The notes under the pieces were generated by a model. It was not told the origin of the DNA. It saw nothing but the letters and a program-made list of their open reading frames with translations, and did no database searches. Shown here in pieces: positions 12,020 to 31,519 of a stretch of DNA of 64,000 nucleotides (its first letter is position 1; every line of letters begins with the position of its first letter). A program made the position numbers and the translations under genes. Source of the stretch: Tillus elongatus (lineage: Eukaryota; Arthropoda; Insecta; Coleoptera; Cleridae); NCBI GenBank assembly GCA_964006375.1, contig OZ023266.1, positions 68,357,391 to 68,421,390 on the forward strand, given 5' to 3'.

Positions 12020-13915
12020 ATGACTAGTAATTGTGTAGGTTTGTCTGATGAAGAAGCAAAACAGTTATGCGAATTGATTACGACAGTAGAATCTGACGAA
12101 TCAGATATTGAAATTTATTCTTTAGATGTAAGTGATAATAGTGATGACGAAGATTTTGATAATATAGATATAGATAATCAAATCAAATAATCAAATTTCT
12201 CATGACGTTGAGACAACTTCTACAGAAACTGAACCTTCAGTTTCTTCTAACAAGGCTGTTGGTCAAGTAAACATACAAACAAATAAAAGAACTAAATCTT
12301 CCGGGGACAAGACTGCTAAAAAACAAAAACAAAATAGTAATAGCTCCCATATGTGGCATTATGGAACTTTTGTACCTATTGTACACGACTTTGATGATAC
12401 AGGCAGCGGCTTTCACTCAAGTGATGTTGAAATTCAAACTTTTCAGATATCCTAGATTGCTTTGAATACTTTTTTCCTCTTGAGTTAATGACAATGATTG
12501 CAGATGAAACTAATAGGTAAGAAAAACTTTATTATAAACATGTTTACATTTACCGTTATTACACATCTTCCTTCCTTCTAGGTATTTTGAATATGTGAGC
12601 ATAAATACAGATAAGAATAAATGTTCTCGCCTTCAAAAATGGCAGCCCACCAGCCCTAAAGAAATGTACCTTTTTATTGCAACCACACTATTAATTTCAC
12701 GAAACAATAAACTTAAGCTGAATGATTGTTGGTCGAGAGATCCTTTAATCCACACACCTATATTTGGAAAAACTATGAGCCTAGATAGATATTTACTCTT
12801 ACTAAGATTATTACACTTTTGTGACAACACTAAACAAGTTCCGGGAGATTGTTTATATAAACTGAACAGTATACTCAATTTTTTGAAAAATAAGTTTCAG
12901 AGAAGTTTTATTCCTTTTCGTAACTTTTGCATCGATAAGTCATTAATTTTGTATAAGGGTAGACTATCCTTCAAACAATACATAGAGACAAAACGACATC
13001 GTTTTGGCGTAAAGTTTTTTGTGTTAGCTGATGTGGAAACTGATTATATTCTAAATTTTATAATATACACTGGCTCTAGCACGAAAATAACTGAACGTGC
13101 TGACCTAGGCGTTTCAGGTTGTATTGTTGCCACCTTGATAGAGCCTACATCAATAAGGGCGATCACTTATATACAGATAACTGGTACACCAGTCCTAAAT
13201 GGGCACAATATTAACACCAGCACAAAACCAATTTTTGTGGAACGGTACGAAGTAACAGGATAGGTATGCCAGTATTACCAGAAGTAAAACAGAAGGGTGC
13301 AACAGATAGTTAGCATACAGAAATGATGATGGTAACTAAATGGCTAGATAGAAGGCTTGTACACATGCTGACCACTATACATGAAAATAAAATGGTGTCT
13401 ACAGAAAAAAGAGATAGATCAACTGGCAAACAGTTGAATAAACCTAAATGCATTATCGATTACAATGAAAACATGGGATTGATAGATGAAATAGACATGC
13501 TTTTGAATTCGGTCAAATGTCTAATTAAGTCCACAAAGTGGTATAAAAAATATTTTTTCACCTGTTAGATGTTACTATTATCAATGCTCATGCCATATAT
13601 AAAGTGAAAACTGGAAATTGCAGATTTGATAAGACAGCTAATAGAAAAATATGCAGGAGAAGAAAAGACTGCTGCAAAACTACGAGCCGGTTGACATTGA
13701 ACAAAAGATTTACCTACTCGTTTAGGAGCACACCATTTTCCAGAATTTGTACCGCCTGTTCCTGGGGTGTAAAGATCAGCCCAAAGAATATGCTTTGGGT
13801 GTAAACATACTCAACTTGGTCCAAGAAAGAGAACAGATTCTAGGCATCAGTGTACTGAGTGTGAGGTTGGACTTTGCATTGTACCATGCTTTGAAAAATA
13901 TCATACCTTGAAGAA
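12020..13915 (+). pseudogene. piggyBac transposase, frameshifted
   Basis: The start MTSNCVGLSDEEAKQL leads into an acidic Ser/Asp/Glu-rich N-terminus typical of the family. Then come PLELMTMIADETNR, YFEYVSINTDKNK and the DDE core: CIDKSLILYKGRLSFKQYI at about 12928 with the first catalytic aspartate, then TDNWYTSP at about 13174 in a shifted frame, then CIIDYNENMGLIDEIDML at about 13452. MLTTIHENKMVST and STKWYKKYFF are further conserved blocks. The C-terminus ends in a cysteine-rich zinc-binding domain (CTECEVGLCIVPCFEKYH, about 13845-13900). An apparent 65-bp intron (12517-12581) splits ETNR/YFEY. Frame breaks near 12190, 13150, 13270 and 13570 make it inactive. Confidence 0.85.
12517..12581 (+). 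other. probable short intron in the piggyBac transposase
   Basis: The donor is AATAG/GTAAGA and the acceptor CCTTCTAG/GTATTTT. Removing 65 bp joins DETNR to YFEYV in frame, which matches the continuous family sequence. Confidence 0.7.
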
Positions 13916-14159
13916 ATTCTAACTACATTACATTTTATATTTTTTCTTCTTAGTCGAATAATGCCTAATTTTTGTATTTCTTTTACAGTTCTCAAATAAA
14001 TAACCTCTCAAAGTATACAAAATGTTTTTTTGGAAATATAAATAATGCTATTGACCCATGTGTACGTAAGACTTTAACACCTTTTGTGCTTCTACCGTAT
14101 ATATACGTACGGATTATTAGCATTTTTAGGGCTCGCACTAGGGATGGGCACATTTCTTA

Positions 14160-14250
14160 AAACATCGATGTTACATCGAAACCTACTATCGATGGTAGGA
14201 AAAACATCGGCTGGAAAACATCGATGTTGGGAAACATCGATGTTTTCAAA
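14160..14250. repeat. hAT subterminal palindrome cluster, left
   Basis: Three exact AACATCGATGTT palindromes plus near copies (CTATCGATGGTAG, AACATCGGC) lie within 90 bp of the element end. Such clusters are typical transposase-binding subterminal repeats in hAT elements; binding here is inferred. Confidence 0.75.
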
Positions 14251-14529
14251 ATAATTGTGAATTTACCAATTCTATAATTCTATGTTCTTTCGAGAAAAAA
14301 AAATAGTTTGTAGTTTTGTAGGCATTAGAAAATGGAAACATATTCCGATGCAGATTATGGCAGGTGCAAGTAATACAAAAAATAAGTGGTAACAAAAATA
14401 AATAAATGTTTATTGTACTGCAATAAAATAAGAAAGAATGTGTAAAACAAAAATAGAAAAACTTAACTTCTAATGACTTTAATAATAAAAAGTAAACTTC
14501 AAATTTAATTCTAAACTGTTAATAACTCT

Positions 14530-14643
<114 letters not shown>

Positions 14644-14785
14644 ATTCACCAATATTAGTGATAATACTGATAATCTCACCATACAGTTTTATATACTCCA
14701 GTAATCTCTGTCAATGGACTGACGAAATCATATTTTGCCCAAGTGTTCTCCAGTTAAAGGGTTTTTTTCTTGCGTGGCTGTCTGT

Positions 14786-16170
14786 TCAGCTTTGGAAAAA
14801 AAATTCTGCCGGTGCAGAAGTCGCCACTATGGACAAGAATTTTTTCGCGACAGGGTATAAATGGGGACATACATTTTTATTATCTGACCACCATTTCAGT
14901 GGATTCTCGGTAAGATTAATTAGAGGATTCTTTAAATACAAAGACATTTCGCTTAATTGTTCTTTCTCTTGTGAAGCACTCTTTTGAACTAACTGAGAAT
15001 GATGCGCCCATATATTGCCCTTTGGAGTAACCATAATTATGTTAAAATTTTTACCAAACATCATTGTGACAATCTAGCCTACTTACCCGTGTCCTGTTTA
15101 TTATTTGTCGTTTCACTTTCTATTATTTCGCGATTGTGGTCATCATCTCCTTGCGTTTCTGCTAACAGTGATAACTGTTGTATTAGATTAACTGCTGCTG
15201 CAACATTATGAGGACTCTTAAAATAAATCTTTTTGAACCTTGGATCCAGCAAGATTGCCACGGCTAATTGTTGGACTTGTTCAACAGCAGAAAATCATTT
15301 CCTACATTCTTGGAGAAGTGCTTCTTTTAGTGAAATACCTAAGGTGTCGTTTACATCACATTCAATGTGTTAAACTTCTTTTTCCAAATTATACGTGAGA
15401 GGGATTACAAGACTCGAACTAATATACTTTTGACCACAAATTTCTGTTGTTACTGCTTCTAACGTCTTTAGAAGTTCAATGATTTTATTCAGTTCAAAAA
15501 CTTCCTTGGCTGTAACCATTGTGGGGGCAGAAGGATGTCTGTTCATTATGGTATTTATGTATTCCCGCAGTTCAAGAAAATGATTAATCATGTAGTATGT
15601 GGAATTCCAGCGGGTGGACACCTCTTGTATAATTTTTTTTTCAGGTTTATGGTCGCTTGTTTGTGCCTTCCGTAATTCATCAGCAGCTACTACTGAATGC
15701 CTGAACCACGTTACAATTGTTTTAAGTTAGATATAACTGATCACAATTCCGAAATAGATGTTATAGCTCTGTCAGCAACTAAATTTATTTGATGAGCGAA
15801 GCAATGAATGTGCCTTTTTTTGGAAAACGTTTCCTCAATAGCTTTTGTCATATTGGCCGCTCCATCCGTAACAACAGTAGTAACTTTAGTTTCTAGGATA
15901 CCCCATTCCTCACATATACGTTTTAACACTCCTGAAATGTATTCGGCTGTATGCCGTTCATCTAAAAGATATACACCTAAGTCAACAGAATTTATGGAAT
16001 TGTTATCTTCAAAGTGCATAGTAACACCAATAAAACTTCTACATTGCATATCTGTCCATATATCTGTCGTGAAACAATAGCAAGACAATTTTTTTAATTT
16101 GCAAACGATATGCATTTGCAACAGGATTTGTGGGATACGTAACGATGTTTCGATGATTACAAGTAACATC
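14786..16170 (-). pseudogene. hAT transposase, N-terminally deleted and frameshifted
   Basis: The minus strand reads, from 16170 down: FTTDIWTDMQCRSFIGVT (first catalytic aspartate region), VVTDGAANMTKAI (second), HCFAHQINLVADRA, then STRWNSTYYM, then LLDPRFKK and the C-terminal dimerisation domain with NPLKWWSDN, YPVAKKFLSI and APAE near 14800. This is the order seen in BED-type hAT transposases. The BED zinc finger and most of the N-terminus are absent, since only about 100 bp separates this coding start from the right terminal repeats. Stops at about 15735, 15370 and 15070 break the rest. It cannot make a functional transposase. Confidence 0.85.
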
Positions 16171-16263
16171 GATGTTAAAAATATAACATCGAAATTACAA
16201 CATCGATGTTTTAAACATCGATGTTCAATGGAAAACATCGATATTCCAAAAACATCGATGTTA
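16139..16263. repeat. hAT subterminal palindrome cluster, right
   Basis: Four exact ACATCGATGT palindromes, one with a single change (ACATCGATAT) and partial copies occur in about 125 bp. They mirror the left cluster. Confidence 0.75.
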
Positions 16264-16406
16264 GGTGCCCATCCCTAGCTCGCACCGTACAAATACATAC
16301 GAGAAATATCTCACGTGCGGCTACAGTATATAAACGTTTTAGGCAATTCCTAATTCAGCACACCAGTTGGCCACATGCTTTCTTATTTCAGCGGCGAAAG
16401 GGTTAA

Positions 16407-16530
16407 GCATATACTGACAAATGTCGACATCAAAAAGGCATCAAGATTCGATGGAATCCCAGCAAAAGTTCTTAAGAAGTGTGCCCCTAACTCACTGAAT
16501 TTGTTCCATTTGGCTGTCCCACACTGTATG
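16407..16530 (+). pseudogene. LINE reverse transcriptase fragment, target of the piggyBac
   Basis: Encodes VKHILTNVDIKKASRFDGIP followed by AKVLKKCAP, the start of a LINE reverse transcriptase fingers region (compare KASGIDEIPAIVLKNCAP in the LINE at 7560-10500). The TTAA used by the piggyBac lies at its left edge. Confidence 0.65.
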
Positions 16531-16559
16531 TTACTACTGAGGTTTGTATCATATTAATA

Positions 16560-17410
16560 AATTAATACATTGAAGCAGTACATAGTTACTGCATGCAAAA
16601 AATGGTGTTTTTAAACATTTAAATTAGCTATTAATACAAGCTGACATAGCAAGACTGGAGAATCAGCTTACTCACTATGTCCACGTTCTATAATAAGATT
16701 AATACAACATTGTAAGGAATTATAGGTCATTTACCGCGGATTTTATTATGTATACAATTACAAGTGTACTCTGCAAAAACAGTGCGGTTTTCGATTTCAC
16801 AAAGTATTTAGCTTTCCTTATTGACGCATTGTTTTAGCACTTATAGGTTTCTTACCCCTGAGCTCTGAATTAAGGTCTGACAATCTTATTTATATCTCAG
16901 TTCCTTCAAATACTTTGCTATTTATTCCCCATCACTATACAGGATACTCTCCTTTCAGTTCGTCATTCTCTGCGAAATGTAGACTTAAATATCAAAAACT
17001 CGCTTAACAATTTTAAACCTCGTTGAGTCATTTATTAATGTCGTATAAGAGTTTATTTATAGCTTCGTAGTTTCATACAAGCGCGTGTTTAGCTTTCAAT
17101 AAAGCCATTATAAAACTAAAACTATGTTTTACATAAACTGCTGATTTGTGTTTTGCATATTATTTCCGTATATTGATTTTTAAAATAGCTACAGCCTAGT
17201 GTCAGTGGCAAGGTTTCTCACAAAAGTTACACCTGTGTCATTTTGAAATCCATTAAATACATAAATTCTGTTTATAAATAGGTCCCATAAATAAAGGTAA
17301 ACGCTTTTAGTTTTTCTTTGCGAATAAAGTCAAAGATGAATCCTTCTAACCCCTGTCCTTCAAAACCATTATGGCAATTATTCTGACCTTGTTAGGAACT
17401 ACTCTATACT
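16560..17410. other. unassigned stretch
   Basis: No gene or repeat is recognised. Confidence 0.4.
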
Positions 17411-17416
17411 TCATTA

Positions 17417-17511
17417 ATAAGTACACTTGGAAAAACCAAATCACCACAAAACATATTTTTACAGACCTTACGATCGTTTCACTAACAAAGTCAGCGTCAT
17501 TCGCGGATGAA
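17417..17511 (+). repeat. dispersed repeat, inverted partner at 20736-20830
   Basis: About 95 bp (includes AAATCACCACAA and CGATCGTTTCA) matches the reverse complement of 20736-20830. Type unknown. Confidence 0.6.
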
Positions 17512-17533
17512 AAATTGAGAATTCTGAATTTTT

Positions 17534-18304
<771 letters not shown>

Positions 18305-18355
18305 TGTCGAATTTTCGTAAAAAATTCACTAATGGGGAGATCCGTGTTTATACAT

Positions 18356-19351
<996 letters not shown>

Positions 19352-19354
19352 TTT

Positions 19355-19470
19355 TAAGGGCAATTACGACCAAAAACAAGGGCTATATTTTAAAGAAAGT
19401 CACTCTGTACTAAGACTCTTGGAGTCTTTCTTTAAAATATAGCCCTCGTTTTTGGTCGTAATTGCCCTTA
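19355..19470. repeat. foldback hairpin
   Basis: Two arms of about 48 bp (left 19355-19402, right 19421-19470) are nearly perfect inverse copies, with a loop of about 18 bp. The arm begins AAGGGCAATTACGACC and includes GGGCTATATTTTAAAG. (TA)n lies on both sides. Confidence 0.75.
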
Positions 19471-19534
19471 CAGGTATACAAATTTTAGCACGCTAACGTG
19501 TAACGACTGTTACTCCTCCCTTCAATCATATATA

Positions 19535-19657
<123 letters not shown>

Positions 19658-20735
19658 CTTAACTCAAAAAATAACAGACCGATCTTTATCAAATTTGGTG
19701 AGTACCTTACTTTTATAAGTTGCTTGGATAAGTTCGTTATTAAGGAAAATCAGATCAGGTTTTCCCGGAAAATTTTGTGTTTTCTTTCTAAAAAAAAAAT
19801 GATATTTCCAGAAATAACAAAGTGAGGGCAACTAAATTTGGTACGCGTATTTGTACTTTAAAGAGTGAACGATGTACCAAAATTTAGGTCTTTGAGTTTA
19901 AGGAGAAAAAAGTTACGGGCAGTTTAAGAAACAAATTTTGGAGTTATCCTCAAAACGTCAAACTCGTAATTTAAAACGTCAAACTCGCAATTTAAAACGT
20001 CAAAATTGGCAATGTTTAGGCAAAGAACGTGAAACAAATACGGATATAAAAAAAAATGTTGCAAGAAGAGTGTTCTGCGGACTCTTAAGTTTCAGATTCA
20101 ATCGTCATTGTCCTTCATTTTACTAAAATATTCACAGAAAATTCATTTTAAATAGACCCTTTCTCTGATGCTTGGCTGTCGGTTTAGTTAAGTTGATGCT
20201 TTCGCTGTAGGTTTATGGTTTAACGGTCTATAATTTTTAGCTAATTTTCGTAGAACAAATTCGTTACTGCATTTTGGCATTTTTTATCGAAATATGATGC
20301 ATGTTTGTAAGAAAAAATCTGGACGCGGTAAGTGCGTTTTGGTAGCAAATGTTCATTAAATCCTTCAAATTTCAATAACTCAATTTGCTATTAACGTAAC
20401 TTTTGTTGGTTAGGAAACCAACATTAACTTTATTTTCGGAAAATGTTTGTTTGCGAATTTTCATTAAATGTTTCAAATTTCAATAACTCAATTTGCTATT
20501 AACCTAAGGTTGATTGGCTAGGAGACCAGTTTTCTCAGAAACATTCAAAGTTTATTTTCGGAAAATTGTTGTACATTTTCAAATAATAATTTTGATAAAA
20601 TATGGTACATTGTTCCTACTATATAGGTTATACCAGTAACCAAATTGATGCCTGCTAACATTAGAGCAATATATTTGTAATTAAAAACATTTTTATGAAA
20701 ATTCACTTCCATAACGCACTTGCTGCGCCCAGAGT

Positions 20736-20830
20736 TTTCATCCTCTAATGACGCTAACTTTGAAACGATCGTTAGGTCTTTAAAAATATGTGTTGTGGTG
20801 ATTTGGGTTCTCCATGTGTACTTATCAGTG
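20736..20830 (-). repeat. dispersed repeat, partner of 17417-17511
   Basis: Minus-strand copy of the block at 17417. It directly follows the 3' end of a HINE-like element. An open frame on the minus strand runs through it (KYTWRTQITTTHIFKDLTIV), of unknown family. Confidence 0.6.
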
Positions 20831-21104
20831 CTCATCACAGGTTCAAATCTTCACTTAGTGACTCGAATAATTATTGTTGTTGCCCTTACTTGGTGAAACC
20901 GTTCCGAGGAAGAAGGCTCTAAATCTTTTATTAGTCTGCTCGATACCGTCAAAATGTTAACATGGAGAACTAGGTCCGCAAGGTCTTTCGTCGGGGAATT
21001 AGTCAATCTTGGCCGCATTTTAAATAAAATTAGTGAATTTTCATAAGACGTACACTATTATTATACGGCATATTACTAAAATTAATACTTAAACTTACAC
21101 AGAC

Positions 21105-21190
21105 CTTGAACATCGATTTTAGGGGTCCTAGTACGCGCACATTTGAAGAATTCTTTCGAAAGTGTTACCATCGATATCTCTCTATTATGA
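21105..21190 (-). repeat. HINE-like 5' half relic without TA tract
   Basis: Read on the minus strand this gives AATAGAGAGATATCGATGGT, then CTTCAAATG and GCGTACTAGGACCCCTA, the 5' block of the family. No microsatellite follows. Confidence 0.6.
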
Positions 21191-21587
21191 AAAAAATCTT
21201 GTATTTTAACTTCTTTTGAGATAAATGCCCAAAACTAAATTTTCTATTTAAAAGATATCTGTATTACAAATTTCATTAAAGTTTCCAGAAGGAAACTTAA
21301 TTCATATTTAAAAACGTAAAGTATGTGCCAGATTATAAACGTAACAGTTATTTTTCCTTATTAATCGCCAGAATGATTTCGTTTTAGTCAACCTAATTAA
21401 ACCCGTTTTTTCAATATCAAATATAACAAAATGTCTGCTGCAAATTATAATTTCAGACTCAAAGGGGACAAGGTTATTTAGGCGTTTTAAACAAAAATGA
21501 GACCTTGTTCAAAACGTATGCAATCTGTGCCCTATTGTATCTCCAAATGTCAAAAAAAACAAATAAAAAACAAAAAAAAACATAGTT

Positions 21588-21665
21588 TCATCGAGCTGGA
21601 ATCGATCACGCAATATTTTGCGTAGAAGGCAAGCACGCTGCCACTAAGCTATCTAAAGATACGTT
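21588..21665 (-). pseudogene. tRNA-like sequence (tRNA pseudogene or SINE head)
   Basis: On the minus strand an A-box-like TAGCTTAGTGGCAGCG is followed by a possible anticodon arm (TTGC, loop CTTCTAC, GCAA, which would read TCT for arginine) and a B-box-like GATCGATTCC. The acceptor stem does not pair, so it is not a working tRNA. An A-rich run follows it. Confidence 0.45.
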
Positions 21666-21669
21666 AACT

Positions 21670-22580
21670 AACGTTTTGTTAGATGATACTTCACACCGGC
21701 TTCATGTCCGGGATATATTATATGTATTATATTAAAAGTATACATAACAATTAATTAGAGAATTAGTAGAATTGCCATTGAAAAACATTCAATGATTTTT
21801 TCGGTCTAATATGACGTCTTATGTTTAAGTTTGAAGATTAAAGAAACTATTTTAAACTCATTTTTATAGAGACTTGACTTGATTTTGTTTACATTCCTAC
21901 TATATTGTGCTACACTTTCAGTCTGAAACCACAAAATAATATATCTATGCCGTGCTCAAACTATATTTAAGGCGGTTCATCAAGCTACAAATATAGTGTA
22001 TTTTAAAAATTGATTGAATCACCAGTTAAATTACATTCACTTGGCAAATTTTTAATTTCATGTCGTCCGTCATTTGCGATATTTGTGGCAGAGCTCTCAC
22101 GATTGTTGGTTCGGGTAGTATGTTTTATGTCATTTATTTATTTTGTTTGGTTACCGTTGATGTATGGTTTATACCTGTTGTATGAATCAATCTACGCGTG
22201 GCAGTTAACTACTCTCTCTGTCAGGCATTGGACTTTAACAACTAAGTCGTTTCAACGCCTGTCTTTCAGATTTTATTCTAAATTCGGAAAAAATGTCATT
22301 ATTGTGTATGAAATTACTTAAAATTCTCAACATAGGTTTATTCACACCATTTGTAGCCACATGTAAAGTCTCATTCCAGTTACTCTGATACTTACAAAAA
22401 TATAGCGTTTTAAAAAATATTTTTGCATATTTTTGGGGAAAAAACGTCCGTTGTAGCTGATATACGCACTCGTCCGCGGTCTTAATACAATAAATATATG
22501 TGCCAAGTTTCATTCAAATCAGTTGAGTATTTTTTGAGCTATCGCTCGGATACATACATATATTTATTTATGTATTTCCA
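21670..22580. other. unassigned stretch
   Basis: No gene is recognised; a 103-codon open frame at 22010-22321 shows no family features. Confidence 0.4.
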
Positions 22581-22581
22581 A

Positions 22582-23660
<1,079 letters not shown>

Positions 23661-23662
23661 TT

Positions 23663-23785
23663 TAGCTAATTTTTATAGAAAAAATATTCGTTAATGAAGA
23701 GACCGCGCCTTGTGAATTTAGATTTCTTCAAATGAGCGCAAAGTAGGCACCCTAGAATCCATTTTAGTTTCAGTTTTTATCGGTT

Positions 23786-23862
<77 letters not shown>

Positions 23863-24346
23863 CTCATTTCTACGGTAAAGCTCACTATGATTGTTATTAT
23901 ACATGATACGAGAAAAAGTGGTATACGTTAATTATAGCTGCATCTTATAAAATTATTTTGACAATCGCATGTGGCCCATAAGTCTTGGGCGATACCTACC
24001 CTACAATTTTTTTTTTCGAACACCCTTATATTATTGCATTTTTGCATTTTTTAGTCGAAATATGATGCATGTTTGTAAGAAAAAAATCGGACGCAGTAAG
24101 TGCGTTTTGGTAGGGAATTTTCATTAAATGCTTTTCAATAACTCAATTTGCTATTAACCCATGGATTTTGGCCAGGAAACCAAGTTTCTCAAAGTTATTT
24201 TAATTAAATATGGTACATTGTTGCTACTATATAGGTTATACCGGTAACCAGATTGATGCCTGCTTGCATTGGAGAGACATATTTGCTATTAAAAATATTG
24301 TTATGAAAATTCACTACAATAACGCACTTGCTGCGTCCAGACTTTG
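23663..24346 (+). mobile_element. HINE-like element, diverged 5' end
   Basis: The 5' end reads AGCTAATTTTTATAG, then ATTCGTTAATGAAGAGACC. The (TA)n tract is at about 23790-23861. The element ends GAAAATTCACTACAATAACG and GCACTTGCTGCGTCC. An inverted copy of the 3' end at about 24088 forms a 3' palindromic module. Confidence 0.7.
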
Positions 24347-26290
24347 TTTGTATGGCTGCGCTTCTAGATATAAACAATGGCGTTAAATTTAAGTAGGTGT
24401 AAATTCTGGATCATTAAATTTATATGTAAGCTGGATACATCCTATAAAACTGGTTTGAATGCTACACAAAAAGCTTATGTTACTTTTTAAAATAGCATGC
24501 AAGATGACATAATATTCTCACCAAATAGTCTGAATATGAAAAATGTATTTAAATATCGCTTAAATGTTTATATTGCATATACAATTTGAAAATATCTGTA
24601 TAGTAAGAATCAGTGCATGAGTGTATTTGCTAAAAATAAAATGTAAATATAGTCAGTGGGTCATTCTGGGCGTATTTTCACGAGACTATGCAACTGGATA
24701 TTGAAAAATATAAAGAAAGAGTGCCACTGAATTTCGCCAGCTCTAAGTGGCCCAAAATATTCACCTAGAGGTGACGTAAATTCTGGAAGATTTATGTTTA
24801 TGGTTTAGATATGTAATCTTGAACACCTGTACCTCAATAAGTTGAACATAAATTAAATTTGGCATTCTAATGTGTTACAACATTATTTATAAGATCACAA
24901 CTTCACATTATAATTACCATTTCAGCAAAATTTTACAATCATGTATTTTTGTGAATTTTCAAAACAAAAAATAGCCAACTACGCCAACGAGCGTACACAA
25001 AGAAAAAGTGCCACTGAATTTCGGCAACTTTAAGTGGCCGAAAATATTCATAAAATTATTTACGTCTGATAACTGACCTAAGTTCTGGATGATTTATGTC
25101 TATGGTTTACATATCAGTCACCTAGATACAAATTCCGACAGTTCCACACAAATAGAGTTTGAGATAAAAAAAAATTAAACTCATAAAATACCTATTTGAC
25201 TGAACCTGGGCATTGAAATATAATCTTGGACTAGGAGGGAACGTTAATAGACTAGAAGTTGAGGTAAATTTTCGAATAGAAAGACAGAAGAGAAGACGAA
25301 TATTAACATGGGAAAGGAACAAAGAAGGAACGAGAAGAAGATATTAAATTAGAAGAATATTGACAAACCGAGAAAGAGTCTTGAAAAGCAGATAATCAAT
25401 ATGCAACCAAACCGAAATTTTACACAGGCGTTAGAAACGAAAAAATAAGAATAATTTGGTCAACCAATTTCAAAAACTGAAGGCACCACACGCCAATATG
25501 AGAAGAAAGCAACGAGGCATCTATTCCGAGGAGACAAAAGTCCACATGAGAATTCACCTGCGTTCACAAATATAATTAACATGCAAGGGTAAGGTTTCTC
25601 TTGGACTGCTCGGAAAAAAACCCTGACATCGGAATTTAATGTGCTAGATATTTTACAGCATTCTGCTCAAGATGTAGCCTAAAGCATAATCTCCACCAAT
25701 CTAATTCGAATACATTCATTTGTACTTCTTGTTTGAGGAAACTACCAAGATGCTGATTTTCCTACATGTTTGGAACTCTGATAAGGTATTCATATCTTCT
25801 GGCAGGATCTTATGATAATTTTTTTAATGAATATGTCTTCTGTTTTCTTTCAAAAGTAATCGTATCAATGTTATATTAACTCTTCTTGACAATAAATATC
25901 TACATATTATAAGTTATATCAACAGTTTCATATCTTCAATGAGTGGCCAATAATTATACATAAAAGGGCTAATCACTATACTATGACAGCCAATAACTGT
26001 GAATTTAAAATTCTTCATATGAAAATACATTTTTAAAATATTGATACCAACATTTGTGAAATTTTTCCTTGACTTACTCTTAATTCAATGTTCTCTCTGA
26101 CTTACGGCATTAAGAAAAGACTGATATATAGTACATATTTGTTTCATAAAACCAAACAAGTTTTCAGAAGCCTTAAGGGGTCAATAATTGTGTAGTAATT
26201 AACTCTACTGTCATGCGGTTACAATCACATAGCAAAGGCTAAGGGGTTGTAAATAAAACTAACATTGCCAACTATGAAGAATGGTGATAA
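24347..26290. other. largely unassigned stretch with a direct duplication
   Basis: No gene is recognised. It holds two direct copies of about 105 bp at 24721-24823 and 25009-25120 (GTGCCACTGAATTTCG, then TTCTGGA and GATTTATGT), with a possible partial third near 24390. Confidence 0.5.
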
Positions 26291-26295
26291 CTTTT

Positions 26296-27180
<885 letters not shown>

Positions 27181-27185
27181 TTTTT

Positions 27186-28899
<1,714 letters not shown>

Positions 28900-29031
28900 T
28901 TTTTGAAACTGATACCGTCCAAAAAGGAAATTGTTTTTGCTTGCTTTATTATTATTAATAATGAAACGCGATTGGTAAATAATTTTTTGTGTATTATAGC
29001 GAAGTTCGTCAATCAGATGAATGTATTTTTT

Positions 29032-29621
<590 letters not shown>

Positions 29622-30060
29622 TTTTTAATTTTAGGTTTTGTAATAAATTTTAAAACCATAGCATTTTTGAATAGATAATGAAGATATCATTCAAATGAGG
29701 TATCATAAGCCACTAGCCCCTATTTAAAAATTTGAGGGTTGCAACTGTTGCTCGAAGGGGCTTGAATGTAGGGGTGAAGTTCTCAGGTTGCAGGATGTCA
29801 TTTTTTAATCTAAAATTGCGTGTTTAGCGAATTATTTGGCAGTTAAAGATATTGGAAGAGACTACTTATTTATAAAATTTATGCTGTATAAATGCACAAG
29901 CAACTGCTTTTGTGTAAGCCATTCTGTATAACTATAATGTGCAAGAAATAAATAAATTGAGATCGTAATATAAATATATAGTAATAAATTTGTTTTGCAA
30001 ACTAATTATACAGTGTATCTTAGAAAGAAGCATTGCTGAATTGATTCCATTTGGCTATTC
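29622..30060. other. unassigned stretch
   Basis: No gene is recognised. The last bases (30033-30067, CCATTTGGCTATTCCACACT) resemble 16490-16527. Confidence 0.45.
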
Positions 30061-30064
30061 CACA

Positions 30065-30164
<100 letters not shown>

Positions 30165-30291
30165 CTAACGCCAATCACAAAGCACATTTCTTCGATTTTG
30201 GGGTAAACAAAAAAACATCTAGGAACATTTTGATCTGTTTGGTTTTCTAAAAGAATATTTCGCACTTTTAACGATTCTATATATGAAAAAA

Positions 30292-31298
<1,007 letters not shown>

Positions 31299-31398
31299 AA
31301 AATGCGAGAGTATGGCTCAAGTCTTTCGAAAGATATCGTGTTTACAAAATCGTTCTACATACATACATATAGACATCCGATTTTTGGATTCTGTTATT

Positions 31399-31443
31399 AG
31401 CGAATTTTCCGTAAAACGAAAAATTCACTAATGAGTGAGGAGA

Positions 31444-31519
<76 letters not shown>

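Noticed and set aside
21588..21665. A functional tRNA-Arg gene
   Set aside because: The acceptor and T stems do not pair; only the A-box, anticodon-like loop and B-box-like words are present.
22010..22321. A 103-codon open frame as a gene
   Set aside because: It has no family motif, is AT-biased and lies in unassigned DNA; chance open frame is more likely.
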